DNA from: Saccharothrix sp. HUAS TT1
GTDB lineage: Bacteria; Actinomycetota; Actinomycetes; Mycobacteriales; Pseudonocardiaceae
Reading direction: 5' to 3'
Assembly (NCBI RefSeq): GCF_040744945.1
Contig: NZ_CP160453.1
Coordinates: forward strand, 4,278,001 to 4,342,000
Length of the DNA: 64,000 nucleotides
The position numbers and the translations under genes are program-made. A model generated the notes under the pieces. That model saw only the letters and a list, made by a program, of their open reading frames with translations, had not been told where the DNA came from and did not search any database. This document shows positions 47,243 through 57,454 of the stretch, in pieces. How positions within the stretch are numbered: position 1 is the stretch's first letter; every line of letters starts with the position of its first letter.

Positions 47243-48373
47243 GTGGCGACGACGGGTGGTTGGCGGCGGCAGGTCGGCCGGGACGGCGGGCTGCCGCTGT
47301 TCCGCGCGGCCGGGATCCCGGTGCTGCTCGCGCCCTCGTGGTGGCTCGGCTCGGCGGCCATCGTCGTGCTCTACGCGCCCCTGGTCGGCCGGATCGCGCC
47401 CGGCGCCGGCGGCATCACCGGCGTGCTCCTCGCCGCCACCTTCGCGATCTTCCTCGGCCTGTCCGTCCTGGCCCACGAACTCGGCCACAGCCTGGTCGCC
47501 CTGCGGCTCGGCCTGCCGGTGCGCCGGTTGCGGCTGTTCCTGCTCGGCGGCGTGTCCGAGGTCATGCGCACCCCGACCCGACCCGGCCACGAGGGCGCCA
47601 TCGCCGCGGCCGGCCCGATCGTCTCCATCGTCCTGGCGGGCGTGTTCGGCCTGGCCGCCGCCGCCATCCCGCGCCCGGACGCGGTCTGGCTGCTGGTCGC
47701 GCAGACCGCCTTCGCCAACGCCGCCGTGGCGGTGTTCAACCTGCTCCCGGGCCTGCCGCTGGACGGCGGCCGGATCCTGCGGGCGGGCGTGTGGGCCGTC
47801 ACGGGTCGCCGGGCCACGGGCACCAAGGCCGCCGTGGTCGGTGGCGGTGTGGTGGCCGCGCTGCTCGTCGTCTGGGCGGTGTGGGGCGTGCTCGACGGCG
47901 CGGAGGACCGCTGGCTGCGCTTCGGCGTGTGCCTGCTGACCGCGTGGTTCGTGCTGGCCGGCGCGCGCGGCGAGCTCACCGCCGAGCGCCGCACCACCTG
48001 GCCGGACGGCCTGACCCTGGGCGAGCTGGTCCGCCCCGTGCTCCAGCTGCCCGCCGAGAGCCCGGTGTCGGGCGCGCTCACCGCGTCCGCCGGCCGGGGC
48101 GTGGTGCTGGTCCGCGCGGACGGCGTCGCCGCCGGGCTGCTCGACCGCGAGATGGCGCAGCGCCTGGCCAGCACCTCGCCGCACGCGCCCGCCGAGCAGG
48201 CCGCCGTGCCGATCCGGCCGGAGACCGTGCTGCTGGAGAACGAGACCGGCGCCGAGGTGGTCGAGCGCGTGCACGGCACGGCCGCCTGGGAGTACCTGGT
48301 CGTGGACCTGGAGGGGCGGCCCGCGGGCGTGCTGCGCCGCGAAGACCTCAAAGCCGCCCTGGACCGCCGCTGA
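47243..48373 (+). CDS. Site-2 (M50) intramembrane metalloprotease with CBS domains
   Basis: 376 aa. GTG 47243 lies 6 bases after TAGGCT (47231-47236), a leaderless pattern. The zinc motif is HELGH (78-82), and the third ligand is Asp174 in NLLPGLPLDGGR. About six membrane spans are followed by a pair of CBS-like segments (about 255-376). S2P proteases with CBS domains are usually controlled by adenylate ligands and cleave membrane-bound anti-sigma factors or similar proteins; the substrate here is unknown. Its tail overlaps a convergent response-regulator gene by 26 bases. Confidence 0.93.
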   Translation: MATTGGWRRQVGRDGGLPLFRAAGIPVLLAPSWWLGSAAIVVLYAPLVGRIAPGAGGITGVLLAATFAIFLGLSVLAHELGHSLVALRLGLPVRRLRLFLLGGVSEVMRTPTRPGHEGAIAAAGPIVSIVLAGVFGLAAAAIPRPDAVWLLVAQTAFANAAVAVFNLLPGLPLDGGRILRAGVWAVTGRRATGTKAAVVGGGVVAALLVVWAVWGVLDGAEDRWLRFGVCLLTAWFVLAGARGELTAERRTTWPDGLTLGELVRPVLQLPAESPVSGALTASAGRGVVLVRADGVAAGLLDREMAQRLASTSPHAPAEQAAVPIRPETVLLENETGAEVVERVHGTAAWEYLVVDLEGRPAGVLRREDLKAALDRR

Positions 48374-49013
48374 CCTGGCCGCCGCCCAGCAGCCCGGCCT
48401 CCTGCGCCAGGATCGCCGCCTGCACCCGCGAGCGCAGGTCCAGCTTCGTCAGCACCCGCGACACGTGCGTCTTCACCGTCGTCTCGCCGATGTGCAGCTT
48501 TCGCCCGATCTGGTGATTCGACAGCCCTTCGCCGAGGCAGCGCAGCACGTCCACCTCGCGCTCGGTCAACGAGTCCAGCGCGGCCGGCCGGGAGCGCGGC
48601 GCGACCGAGGCGAACTCCCGCATCACCCGCCGCGTCACGCTCGGCGCGAGCACGCCGTCACCGGCCGCGACCTGCCGCACCGCGTCGACCAGCGCGGGCG
48701 CCTCCACCGACTTCAGCAGGAAGCCCGCCGCACCGGCCCGCAGCGCGCCGTGCACGTACTCGTCCAGGTCGAACGTGGTCAGCACCAGCACCTCGCACAC
48801 GCCGCCGAGCCGCCTGGTCGCCTCGATGCCGTCCACCCCGGGCATCCGGATGTCCATCAGCACCACGTCCGGCCGCAACCCGGTCGCCAACCGCACCGCC
48901 GCCTCGCCGTCGGCCGCCTCGCCGACCACCTCGACGCCGTCCGCGCCGTTCAGGATCATCACCAGGCCGGCCCGGATCGCCGCGTGGTCGTCGGCCACCA
49001 CCACCCGGATCAC
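48348..49013 (-). CDS. NarL/LuxR-family response regulator
   Basis: 221 aa from GTG 49013, overlapping the kinase stop by GTGA. The receiver (1-120) has the acidic pocket DDH and the phosphoacceptor Asp in VLMDIRMPG. The LuxR DNA-binding domain (about 150-210) reads LTEREVDVLRCLGEGLSNHQIGRKL. It pairs with the upstream kinase. The 3' end overlaps the convergent protease gene. Confidence 0.94.
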   Translation of the reverse strand: MIRVVVADDHAAIRAGLVMILNGADGVEVVGEAADGEAAVRLATGLRPDVVLMDIRMPGVDGIEATRRLGGVCEVLVLTTFDLDEYVHGALRAGAAGFLLKSVEAPALVDAVRQVAAGDGVLAPSVTRRVMREFASVAPRSRPAALDSLTEREVDVLRCLGEGLSNHQIGRKLHIGETTVKTHVSRVLTKLDLRSRVQAAILAQEAGLLGGGQVSGGPGRL

Positions 49014-50125
49014 AGCGGGAACTCCGCCCGCACGACCCAGTCGCCGTCGTCCTCCCGGCCCGCGCGGAGCGCGCCGCCGACCACCTGGGCGCGTTCCGCC
49101 ATGCTCACCAACCCCGTCCCGACACCGCGCGGCCCGTCGGCCGCCTCGTTCCGCACGACCACCACCAACCGCCTGACCTGCCGTTCCAGCACCACCGACG
49201 TGCGCGCGCCGGGCGCGTGCTTCAACGCGTTGGTCAACGCCTCCTGCACGACCCGGTACGCCGCGACGTCCACGCCCGCCGGCAGCTCGGCCACGTCCGC
49301 GCCGCGGAAGTCCACCACGAGCCCGCCCGCGACGGCCGACTCGACCAGCCTGCCCACCTCCGCCAGCCGCACCGCCACCGGCTCGTCCACCGGGTCGTCC
49401 GCCCGCAGCACGTCGATCATGGTCCGCATCTCGGCCAGCGAGCGCACGCTGTTCTCGCGCACCGACTTGAGCACCGTGCGCACCGTCTCCGGGTCGTCCT
49501 CGCGCAGCGACAGCACCGCCTCGGACTGGATCGCGATCGCCGACAGGTGCCCGGCGACCACGTCGTGCAGGTCGCGGGCCATCCGGGTGCGCTCGGCGTT
49601 CACCGCCGCCCGCCGGTCCAGCTCCGCGATCCGGGTGACCTGCTCGGCGGCGTCCCGGTGCTGCCGCACGTTCGTCGACCACCACACCGGCACCACGAAC
49701 AGCGAGAACGCCTGCAGCCCCGCGTAGAACGACTGCCGCCAGTCGCCGAGCACCGCGACCGCCACCGTGATGCCGACCGTCAGCACGGCCACCACCCCGA
49801 CGATCGCCCGGTGCATCCCGCGCGACCCGTTCAGGGTGGCCATGAAGAGCACGTCGATGCACACCACCATCACCGGCATGGTCAGGCCGTAGCGCACGTC
49901 GACCACCAGGGCCGGGGTCACGACGGCCAGCGCCACGCCCGGCGCCCGGCGGCGGAACGCCTGACCGGCGCACGCGACCGCGAGGACCGCCAGCCGGACC
50001 CCCAGCGGCGCGTCCGCGCCCGGACCGCCGAGCACCAGGTCCATGTCGAGCCGGTCGAGCACCACGCCGACGGCGAAGAAAGCCGCCGCGACCAGCACGT
50101 CCCGGTGTCCACGGCGGAGCTGCAC
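49010..50125 (-). CDS. Histidine kinase (NarL/DesK-like, HisKA_3)
   Basis: 371 aa from GTG 50125. The N-terminal half has five or six membrane spans; the dimerisation histidine is in RTRMARDLHDVVAGHL, and the ATP-binding domain has the N-box QEALTNALKHA and GTGLVSMAERA. The signal is unknown. It is coupled to its response regulator. Confidence 0.94.
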   Translation of the reverse strand: MQLRRGHRDVLVAAAFFAVGVVLDRLDMDLVLGGPGADAPLGVRLAVLAVACAGQAFRRRAPGVALAVVTPALVVDVRYGLTMPVMVVCIDVLFMATLNGSRGMHRAIVGVVAVLTVGITVAVAVLGDWRQSFYAGLQAFSLFVVPVWWSTNVRQHRDAAEQVTRIAELDRRAAVNAERTRMARDLHDVVAGHLSAIAIQSEAVLSLREDDPETVRTVLKSVRENSVRSLAEMRTMIDVLRADDPVDEPVAVRLAEVGRLVESAVAGGLVVDFRGADVAELPAGVDVAAYRVVQEALTNALKHAPGARTSVVLERQVRRLVVVVRNEAADGPRGVGTGLVSMAERAQVVGGALRAGREDDGDWVVRAEFPL

Positions 50126-50234
50126 CCCGTCATCACAGCACAGCGCCCGACGTGCGGCGTCCTACGAACTGATGACGCGCGGTCGGTCGGCCCGACGACG
50201 CGCCCGAGGGGTCCGGGACCGCAGGCTCGGACAC

Positions 50235-50810
50235 GTGGTTGATCCGCTGGTGGTCGTCATCGTCGCGTGCGAGGTCGGGTTCTGGGTCGTGCTGGGCGCA
50301 GGGTTGCTGGCCCGGTACGCGCTGAGGAGGCGCGGGCTGGGCGCGGCGCTGCTGCTCTGCACGCCCGTGGTGGACGTCGTGCTGCTCGTCGCGACCGTCT
50401 TCGACCTCCGCTCGGGGGGTGAGGCCGGGACGGCGCACGGGCTCGCGGCGATCTACCTGGGGGTGAGCGTCGCGTTCGGGCACTCGATGCTGCGGTGGGC
50501 CGACCAGCGGGTCGCGCACCGGTTCGCGGGCGGCCCGCCGCCGGTCAAGCGGCCCGAGCACGGGCCGCAGCGCGTCCGCTACGAGTGGCGCGAGTGGGGC
50601 AAGTTCGCCATCGCCTGGGTCATCGCGTGCTCGGTGGTGCTGCTGCTGACGCACGTCGTGGGCACGCCGGAGCGCACGCAGGCGCTGTGGGGGCAGGTGC
50701 GCGGCATGACGGTGGTCGGCGTCATCTGGCTGCTCGGCTGGCCCGTCTACCACACGGTCACCGAGCTGACCAGGTCGAACGCGCGGAAGACCACCGGCAG
50801 GGGTGACTGA
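50235..50810 (+). CDS. Integral membrane protein of unknown function
   Basis: 191 aa from GTG 50235, about five membrane spans. A central hydrophilic loop holds a RVRYEWREWGKF motif. It is divergent from the histidine kinase and lies upstream of trmI on the same strand, with an 86-base gap. I do not recognise the family. Confidence 0.75.
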   Translation: MVDPLVVVIVACEVGFWVVLGAGLLARYALRRRGLGAALLLCTPVVDVVLLVATVFDLRSGGEAGTAHGLAAIYLGVSVAFGHSMLRWADQRVAHRFAGGPPPVKRPEHGPQRVRYEWREWGKFAIAWVIACSVVLLLTHVVGTPERTQALWGQVRGMTVVGVIWLLGWPVYHTVTELTRSNARKTTGRGD

Positions 50811-50869
50811 GGCGACCGGTCCCGCCGACGGGTCGCCACCGCCCCCGTGCGACCATCGTGCGCTGTTGA

Positions 50870-51724
<855 letters not shown>

Positions 51725-51728
51725 CCTG

Positions 51729-51767
51729 CGCGAACGGCCCCGCACGCGAGGTGCGGGGCCGTTCGCG
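51729..51767. terminator. 17-bp hairpin between trmI and the convergent membrane-protein gene
   Basis: CGCGAACGGCCCCGCAC (51729-51745) pairs perfectly with 51751-51767 around a GCGAG loop, five bases after the trmI stop and before the stop of the next gene on the opposite strand. Confidence 0.88.
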
Positions 51768-51779
51768 CGACGGTCGCGA

Positions 51780-52577
51780 TCAGTTGTCCGGGCAGGCGAC
51801 CCAGCCGTCGTCGGTCTTCTTGAAGGGCAGCGTGTCGGTCTGGTCCTTCACGTACTCCTTCATGCTGTCGGGCACGCCGGCGAACTTGACCGACACGGTG
51901 GCCGCGGCCTCCGTGTCGCTCTTCTCCTCGACCTTGTCGACGGTCAGGTTGACCTTGATGTCCTTCGCCGCCTTCTGGGCCGCCTCGACCTGCTCCTTGA
52001 ACTCCGGGGGCAGGTTCTCCAGCTCCTTCTCCAGCTCGGCGGCGAAGGCTCCCGGGTCGGTCGCCTTCTTGATGTCGTCGATCGTGCCGTGCTTCTCGGT
52101 GCAGGTCAGCGTCTTGAGCTTGTCGAAGTCGCGGGCGTTGACCGCGGCGACGTAGCTGTCGGCGGCGTCCTTGGCGGTGCCGTTGCTGCCGCCGCCCATC
52201 GTCAAGACCAACGTGATGACGACGCCGATCACGACCAGGGCGCCCACGCCGCCCAGGATCCAGGGCAGGGGGCTCTTCTTCGGCGGCGTGCCGTAGGGGT
52301 CGCCGAAACCACCCGGTTGGCCGTAACCGGGCTGGTTGAACTGGCCGGGCTGGCCGTACGGCTGCTGGCCGGGACCGGGCTGCCCCGGCTGCCCGTAGCC
52401 GCCGGGCGGCGTGCCGTAACCGGGCTGCTGCCCACCCTGTGGGAAGCCCTGGCCGGGCGGCGGGTACCCGCCGGGCTGCTGGCCGTATCCGGGCTGCTGG
52501 CCGAATTGGCCTGGTTGCTGGCCAAATTGACCCGGCTGCTGACCGTACGGACCCGGCTGCTGCGGCGGGACGGACAT
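51780..52577 (-). CDS. Membrane protein with a Pro/Gly/Gln-rich N-terminus (DUF4878/NTF2-like)
   Basis: 265 aa. ATG 52577 is used with AGGAGA 7 bases upstream; GTG 52580 is too close to it. The first 100 residues are low-complexity PGQ/PGY repeats in the cytoplasm. One membrane span lies at about 108-130, followed by an external alpha-beta domain with a Cys pair (TLTCTEKH near 160 and VACPDN at the end), resembling the Rv0361/DUF4878 family. The function is unknown. The repetitive N-terminus resembles those of cell-envelope proteins in this phylum. Confidence 0.85.
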   Translation of the reverse strand: MSVPPQQPGPYGQQPGQFGQQPGQFGQQPGYGQQPGGYPPPGQGFPQGGQQPGYGTPPGGYGQPGQPGPGQQPYGQPGQFNQPGYGQPGGFGDPYGTPPKKSPLPWILGGVGALVVIGVVITLVLTMGGGSNGTAKDAADSYVAAVNARDFDKLKTLTCTEKHGTIDDIKKATDPGAFAAELEKELENLPPEFKEQVEAAQKAAKDIKVNLTVDKVEEKSDTEAAATVSVKFAGVPDSMKEYVKDQTDTLPFKKTDDGWVACPDN

Positions 52578-52817
52578 CACGTTCTCCTAGAACTTTCCGC
52601 TGGTGGCAGTGGTCACTGCCCGGACGACGCGCGTGGCTCTCGTTATGGGACGCACGGTAGCGGGTAGGTGGTTCCGGCAGACACCGGTATGGAGCAGTTG
52701 ATCCGTCCGAGCGGGCGGTTTGTGTCATCACACGACTCCCGGGAACCCGCTGGGTGGCGGCTTTTGTCGGTGATCGCCGGTACCGTTGTCGTACGAACAC
52801 GGGAGGAGGGTGCCGAC

Positions 52818-54617
52818 ATGCAGCACGGTCATCCCGGCAGCCAGCCCGATGAGGGTGGCGAGCTGAACAAGGGCAATAACTCTGGTGAGCTGACAGCGCA
52901 GATCAGGTTCCTGGAGGACGAGATCGCGTTGCTGCGCCGCAAGTTGACGGAATCCCCACGACACGTCCGCCTGCTGGAGCAGCGGTTGGCGGAGGCGACG
53001 GAGCGCGTCAGCCAACTGACCGAGCGCAACACGAAGCTCATCGACACCCTTCGAGAAGCACGCAGCCAGTTGCTCGCGCTGCGTGAGGAGGTGGACCGCC
53101 TCGCGCAGCCGCCCAGCGGCTACGGCGTGTTCCTGGCCAGGTTCGACGACGGCACGGTGGACGTGTTCACCTCGGGCCGTCGCATGCGGGTCTCGGTCTC
53201 GCCGGCGGTCGAGGCGCCGTCGCTGGTCCTGGGCCAGTCGGTGCGCCTGAACGAGGCGTTGACCGTGGTCGAGGGCGGCGACTTCGAGCGCACCGGCGAG
53301 GTCTGCACGCTGCGCGAGGTGCTGGCGTCCGAGACCGCCGACAGCTCGATCGGCCGCGCCCTGGTCGTGGGGCACGCCGACGAGGAGCGGGTCGTCTGGC
53401 TCGCCCAGCCGCTGATGGACTCGCCGCTCAAGGCGGGCGACTCGCTGCTGGTCGACTCGAAGGCGGGCTTCGCCTACGAGCGCGTGCCGAAGGCCGAGGT
53501 CGAGGACCTGGTGCTGGAGGAGGTGCCCGACGTCAAGTACGAGGACATCGGTGGCCTGTTCCGGCAGATCGAGCAGATCCGCGACGCCGTGGAGCTGCCG
53601 TTCCTGCACGCCGACCTGTTCCGCGAGTACAAGCTGCGCCCGCCCAAGGGCGTGCTGCTCTACGGCCCTCCCGGCTGCGGCAAGACGCTCATCGCGAAGG
53701 CGGTGGCGAACTCGCTGGCCAAGCAGGTCCACGCCGCCAGGGGCGAGGACCACCGCGAGGCCAAGAGCTACTTCCTCAACATCAAGGGCCCCGAGCTGCT
53801 GAACAAGTTCGTGGGCGAGACCGAGCGGCACATCCGGCTGATCTTCCAGCGGGCCCGGGAGAAGGCGTCCGAGGGCACCCCGGTGATCGTGTTCTTCGAC
53901 GAGATGGACTCGATCTTCCGGACCCGCGGCAGCGGTGTGTCGTCCGACGTCGAGACCACGATCGTGCCCCAGCTCCTCAGCGAGATCGACGGCGTCGAGG
54001 GCCTGGAGAACGTGATCGTGATCGGCGCCTCCAACCGCGAGGACATGATCGACCCGGCGATCCTGCGGCCGGGCCGGCTCGACGTGAAGATCAAGATCGA
54101 GCGGCCGGACGCCGAGGGCGCGAAGGACATCTTCAACAAGTACCTGACCCCCGACCTGCCGATCCACGCCGACGACCTGGCGGAGTTCGGCGGCGACCCG
54201 GTGGCCTGCATCGACGGCATGGTGCAGCACACGGTCGAACGGATGTACGAGGAGTCCGAGGAGAACCGGTTCCTGGAGGTCACCTACGCCAACGGTGACA
54301 AGGAGGTCCTGTACTTCCGGGACTTCAACTCCGGCGCCATGATCCAGAACATCGTCGACCGCGCGAAGAAGGCGGCCATCAAGAGCCTGCTGGACACCAA
54401 GCAGCCGGGCTTGTCGGTGCGCCACCTGCTGGACGCGATCGTGGACGAGTTCGCCGAGAACGAGGACCTGCCCAACACGACCAACCCGGACGACTGGGCC
54501 AGGATCTCGGGCAAGAAGGGCGAGCGGATCGTGTACATCCGCACGCTGGTGACCGGCAAGAACCAGGAGTCGGGTCGGGCCATCGACACGGCGACGAACA
54601 CCGGTCAGTACCTGTAG
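52818..54617 (+). CDS. mpa: Proteasome-associated AAA ATPase ARC/Mpa
   Basis: 599 aa. ATG 52818 follows a GGGAGGAGGG ribosome site. An N-terminal coiled coil (about 25-90), which binds Pup, is followed by two OB-fold domains (about 95-240). The AAA module has Walker A GPPGCGKT (283-290) and Walker [10 protein letters not shown] with Asp361-Glu362. The protein ends in GQYL, the hydrophobic-Tyr-X type tail that docks into the 20S proteasome. It unfolds pupylated proteins for degradation. The Pup, proteasome and Dop genes would be expected further downstream; the next genes here are a two-component system instead. Confidence 0.97.
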   Translation: MQHGHPGSQPDEGGELNKGNNSGELTAQIRFLEDEIALLRRKLTESPRHVRLLEQRLAEATERVSQLTERNTKLIDTLREARSQLLALREEVDRLAQPPSGYGVFLARFDDGTVDVFTSGRRMRVSVSPAVEAPSLVLGQSVRLNEALTVVEGGDFERTGEVCTLREVLASETADSSIGRALVVGHADEERVVWLAQPLMDSPLKAGDSLLVDSKAGFAYERVPKAEVEDLVLEEVPDVKYEDIGGLFRQIEQIRDAVELPFLHADLFREYKLRPPKGVLLYGPPGCGKTLIAKAVANSLAKQVHAARGEDHREAKSYFLNIKGPELLNKFVGETERHIRLIFQRAREKASEGTPVIVFFDEMDSIFRTRGSGVSSDVETTIVPQLLSEIDGVEGLENVIVIGASNREDMIDPAILRPGRLDVKIKIERPDAEGAKDIFNKYLTPDLPIHADDLAEFGGDPVACIDGMVQHTVERMYEESEENRFLEVTYANGDKEVLYFRDFNSGAMIQNIVDRAKKAAIKSLLDTKQPGLSVRHLLDAIVDEFAENEDLPNTTNPDDWARISGKKGERIVYIRTLVTGKNQESGRAIDTATNTGQYL

Positions 54618-54653
54618 CGCCGCACCTGCGGCGTCGTCCACGACAACCCGCCT

Positions 54654-54691
54654 GGACAGCCCGCCCGGCCCTCGCGCCGGGCGGGCTGTCC
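54654..54691. terminator. 16-bp hairpin terminator after mpa
   Basis: GGACAGCCCGCCCGGC (54654-54669) pairs perfectly with 54676-54691 around a 6-base loop, 36 bases after the mpa stop and before the stop of the convergent response regulator. Confidence 0.9.
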
Positions 54692-54738
54692 GCGTGTCGG
54701 GGCGCTTCCCCGGCCGCTGCCTCTCGTCTTCGGCCCGC

Positions 54739-55383
54739 TCAGGACCGGGCGGTGACCAGGCCGGACTCGTAGGCCGCTATCACCAGCTGGGCCCGGTCGC
54801 GGGCCTGGAGCTTGTGCAGCAGACGGCCGATGTGCGTCTTCACCGTGCCGGTCGACAGGCGCAGCTCCTGCATGATCTCGGCGTTGGAGAACCCGCGCGC
54901 GATCAACAGCAATACTTCCTGTTCACGCTCCGTGATTTTTTCCAGCCGATCCACGCGCGGAGGGGGTGTTCTGGAGAACTCCGACACCAGCCGCCGCGTC
55001 ACGGAGGGTGACAACAACGCGTCCCCGGCCGCCACTACCCGCACCGCCGCCAACAGGTCCGCCGGCGGGGTGTCCTTCAGCAGGAACCCGCTCGCCCCGG
55101 CCCGCAACGCCGCGTACACGTACTCGTCCAGGTCGAACGTGGTCAGGATGAGCACCCGCGCCGCCGAGAACGAACTGATCTCCCGCGTCGCCGCGATCCC
55201 GTCCATCCCCGGCATCCGCACGTCCATCAACACCACGTCCGGCGCCGTCTCCCGCACCACCGCCACCGCCTCGGCCCCGTCACCGGCCTCGCCGACCACC
55301 CGCAGGTCCGGCGCGGAGTCCACGAGCACCCGGAAGCTGCCGCGCAACAACGCCTGGTCGTCCACGATCACCACATCAGTCAC
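54739..55383 (-). CDS. NarL/LuxR-family response regulator, separated from its kinase by repeats
   Basis: 214 aa from GTG 55383, near the usual receiver start (TDVVIVDDQALL). The phosphoacceptor Asp is in VLMDVRMPGMDG, and the DNA-binding domain reads TEREQEVLLLIARGFSNAEIMQEL. It almost certainly pairs with the kinase at 56236-57342, but 852 bases of repeats lie between. In ordinary pairs of this type the two genes overlap or nearly touch. It probably binds the GGACC/GGTCC dyads at 57378-57418. Confidence 0.93.
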   Translation of the reverse strand: MTDVVIVDDQALLRGSFRVLVDSAPDLRVVGEAGDGAEAVAVVRETAPDVVLMDVRMPGMDGIAATREISSFSAARVLILTTFDLDEYVYAALRAGASGFLLKDTPPADLLAAVRVVAAGDALLSPSVTRRLVSEFSRTPPPRVDRLEKITEREQEVLLLIARGFSNAEIMQELRLSTGTVKTHIGRLLHKLQARDRAQLVIAAYESGLVTARS

Positions 55384-56235
55384 GACACCGCCACCTCGTC
55401 CCGAACCACGACCCCACCACCCGTCTCCCACCCAACCCACCGGCGCTCACCACGTCGATCATGACAGCGCCCCCTCGGCCCGAACCGCCAAGCCTCCACC
55501 CGCCGCTACCCAGCCGACCCCCACGTCGCGCCCCACCACCCACTGCCACCCCGACCAGCCCACCTCTCCCCGCGCCGCCGCCGACAACCTCCCGTCCGCG
55601 TTCACCAGGCCAGCCACGACCACGGCCGCCCTGCCGCGCCTCGCCACCGGCGCGCCCGAACCACCCACCACCTGCAACCTCCCGTCCGCGATCACCAGGC
55701 CAGCCACGACCACGGCCGCCCTGCCGCGCCTCGCCACCGGCGCGCCCGAACCGACCGCCACCGGCAACCTCCCGCCCGCGATCGCCACGCCGCCCGTGAC
55801 CGCTCCGGCCGACACCGCTAAGCCGCTGTCCGCCTGCGGCCCGGCGGGGGCGCTCCGTCGCACCTCGCCGTCGGTGCCCGAGCCGCCCGCTGTCGGCAGC
55901 CTCGCGTCCGCGATCGCCAGGTCGGCCACGTCCGCAGACGCCTTGGCCCGGACCGTTGAGCGGCTGTCTGCCCGCGTTCCGGCGGGGAGCGCCCTGCCGC
56001 GCCTCGCCACCGGCGCGCCCGGGCCGCCCACTGCCGGCAACTTCTCGTCGGCGATCGCCAGGCCAGCCACGATCGCGGCCGCCCCGCCGCACCTCGCCAC
56101 CGCTGCCGCCGAGCCGCCCGCTGTCGCCGAGCCGCCCGCTGCCCTCGAACCGCCTGCTGTCGTCGAACCGTCCGCTGCCCTCGAACCGCCCGCTGCCGCC
56201 GGTCGGCAACCTCCCACCCGCGATCACCACACCGG
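55384..56235 (-). repeat. Tandem array derived from the kinase-regulator gene junction
   Basis: Between the kinase stop and the regulator start lies an array made of degenerate copies of that junction. Clear copies of the kinase 3' end (antisense, ATGACAGCG...CCTCGG...CCGC.AAGCC) occur at about 55461-55505, more diverged ones near 55797-55850 and 55945-55985, and one abuts the regulator start at 55381-55425; the genuine end is at 56235-56290. A 90-bp unit repeats at 55585-55674 and 55675-55764 with five differences, and diverged units start near 55765, 55897, 56038 and 56207. Reading frames through it are open but low in complexity, so I do not call a gene. Confidence 0.8.
56110..56199. repeat. 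Five 18-bp minisatellite units inside the junction array
   Basis: Five consecutive 18-base units (consensus CGARCCGCCCGCTGYCSY) fill 56110-56199. The period is a multiple of 3, so copy-number changes would not shift frames. This is a second, smaller scale of repetition nested in the larger array. Confidence 0.85.
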
Positions 56236-57342
56236 TCATGACAGCGGCACCTCGGCGCGGACCGCGAAGCCGCCGCCTGCCCGCGGCCCGGCCGAGAAGG
56301 TGCCGCCGTACACCGCCACCCGCTCCCGCATCCCGATCAACCCGTGCCCCCCGACCCCACCGGCCAGCACCCTCTCCCCGGGCCCGTCGTCCACCACGGA
56401 CACCACGACCGAGGAGTCCCCGACCACGATCGACACCTCGCACGAGGCCGGTGCGGCGTGCTTGACCACGTTGGTCACCGACTCCTGCACGATCCGGTAC
56501 GCGGTCAGCCCCAACCCGTCGGGCAGCGAGCCGGACACCGACAGCGAAACGGACACCCCCGCCAGCGACGCCCGCTCGACCAGCGCGGGCAGGTCGTCCA
56601 GCCCGGGCATCGGCACCAGCTCGGCGGCTGCCTGCTCCGACCGCAGCACGCCCAGCAGCCGCCGCATCTCGACCAGCGTGCCCCGCGACGCGCTCTCGAT
56701 CACCCGTAACGCCTCCTGCGCCTGCTCCGGCTGCGTCGCCGCCACGTGCACGGCGACACCGGCCTTGACCGTGATCAGGCTGAGGTTGTGCGCGACCACG
56801 TCGTGCAGCTCGCGGGCGATCCGCATCCGCTCCTCGGTCACCGCCCTGGACGCGGCCTCGGCGGCCTGGCGGCTCTCGTAGGACCGGCGCACCTGCGTGG
56901 TGCGCCCCAACGCCCACGCCGCGCCCAGCACCAGGCTCAGGAACACGGCCAGCCCGGCGGACTCCGGCCACGACTCGCTGATCAGCACCGCTGCCCATGC
57001 CGTGCCGAGCGAGCACCCCAGCGCGATGACGGCCACCCGGTGCGCGCTGACCGCGGCCACCATGTACAGCGCGAACGCCGTGGCGCTGTAGGGCTCCAGC
57101 GTGATGTGGACGAGCGTGGCCACGTTCTGCGCGGTCAGCACGATCACGAGCGTCAGCACCGGCCGCTGGCGGCGCAGCGCCAGGGGCGCGCCGACCAGCA
57201 TCGCGACCGGGTAGCCCAGCCACGGCGAGACCCCGCTGTTCCGCGCGAACTCCAGGTACACGAGGACGAGCAGCACCGCCGCGGCTGTGTCCAGCGCGTA
57301 CAGGTAGGCGGTCGGCAGGATCCGCAGGACTCGTGATCTCAC
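56236..57342 (-). CDS. Histidine kinase (NarL/DesK-like, HisKA_3)
   Basis: 368 aa from GTG 57342; the frame is open further upstream, but that region holds the operator pair. About five membrane spans occupy the first 145 residues. The phosphorylation histidine is in RMRIARELHDVVAHNLSL, the N-box is QESVTNVVKHA, and the G-box is GGHGLIGMRERVAVYGG. It ends in FAVRAEVPLS. Its partner regulator lies beyond the repeat array. It is divergent from an ABC exporter that it may control. Confidence 0.93.
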   Translation of the reverse strand: MRSRVLRILPTAYLYALDTAAAVLLVLVYLEFARNSGVSPWLGYPVAMLVGAPLALRRQRPVLTLVIVLTAQNVATLVHITLEPYSATAFALYMVAAVSAHRVAVIALGCSLGTAWAAVLISESWPESAGLAVFLSLVLGAAWALGRTTQVRRSYESRQAAEAASRAVTEERMRIARELHDVVAHNLSLITVKAGVAVHVAATQPEQAQEALRVIESASRGTLVEMRRLLGVLRSEQAAAELVPMPGLDDLPALVERASLAGVSVSLSVSGSLPDGLGLTAYRIVQESVTNVVKHAAPASCEVSIVVGDSSVVVSVVDDGPGERVLAGGVGGHGLIGMRERVAVYGGTFSAGPRAGGGFAVRAEVPLS

Positions 57343-57377
57343 GGTCGGGACGGTAATCGTCGGCGCGGCCGGTGGCG

Positions 57378-57418
57378 TCGGACCACGGTCCGACCCGAAA
57401 TCAAGGACCGTGGTCCGA
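57378..57418. promoter_or_regulatory. Paired GGACC-N2-GGTCC dyads between the kinase and the ABC exporter
   Basis: GGACCACGGTCC (57380-57391) and GGACCGTGGTCC (57405-57416) are each near-palindromes (GGACC/GGTCC arms). With two flanking bases they form a 14-bp inverted repeat (57378-57391 and 57405-57418) with a 13-base spacer. They sit 37 bases from each divergent start codon. This is the likely binding site of the NarL-type regulator, controlling its own kinase and the exporter. Confidence 0.75.
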
Positions 57419-57454
57419 TCCGCCCACCCCACCACCCCCGGCAAGCTCAACCCC

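Noticed and set aside
50235..50810. Membership of this membrane protein in a named transporter family
   Set aside because: Span count and sequence fit several small membrane families; no diagnostic motif is visible, so it is left as unknown.
54812..56881. A 689-aa plus-strand open frame with repeated TRPATTTAALPRLATGAPEP segments
   Set aside because: It is the antisense of the response regulator, junction array and kinase. The repeats come from the array, and there is no start with a ribosome site.
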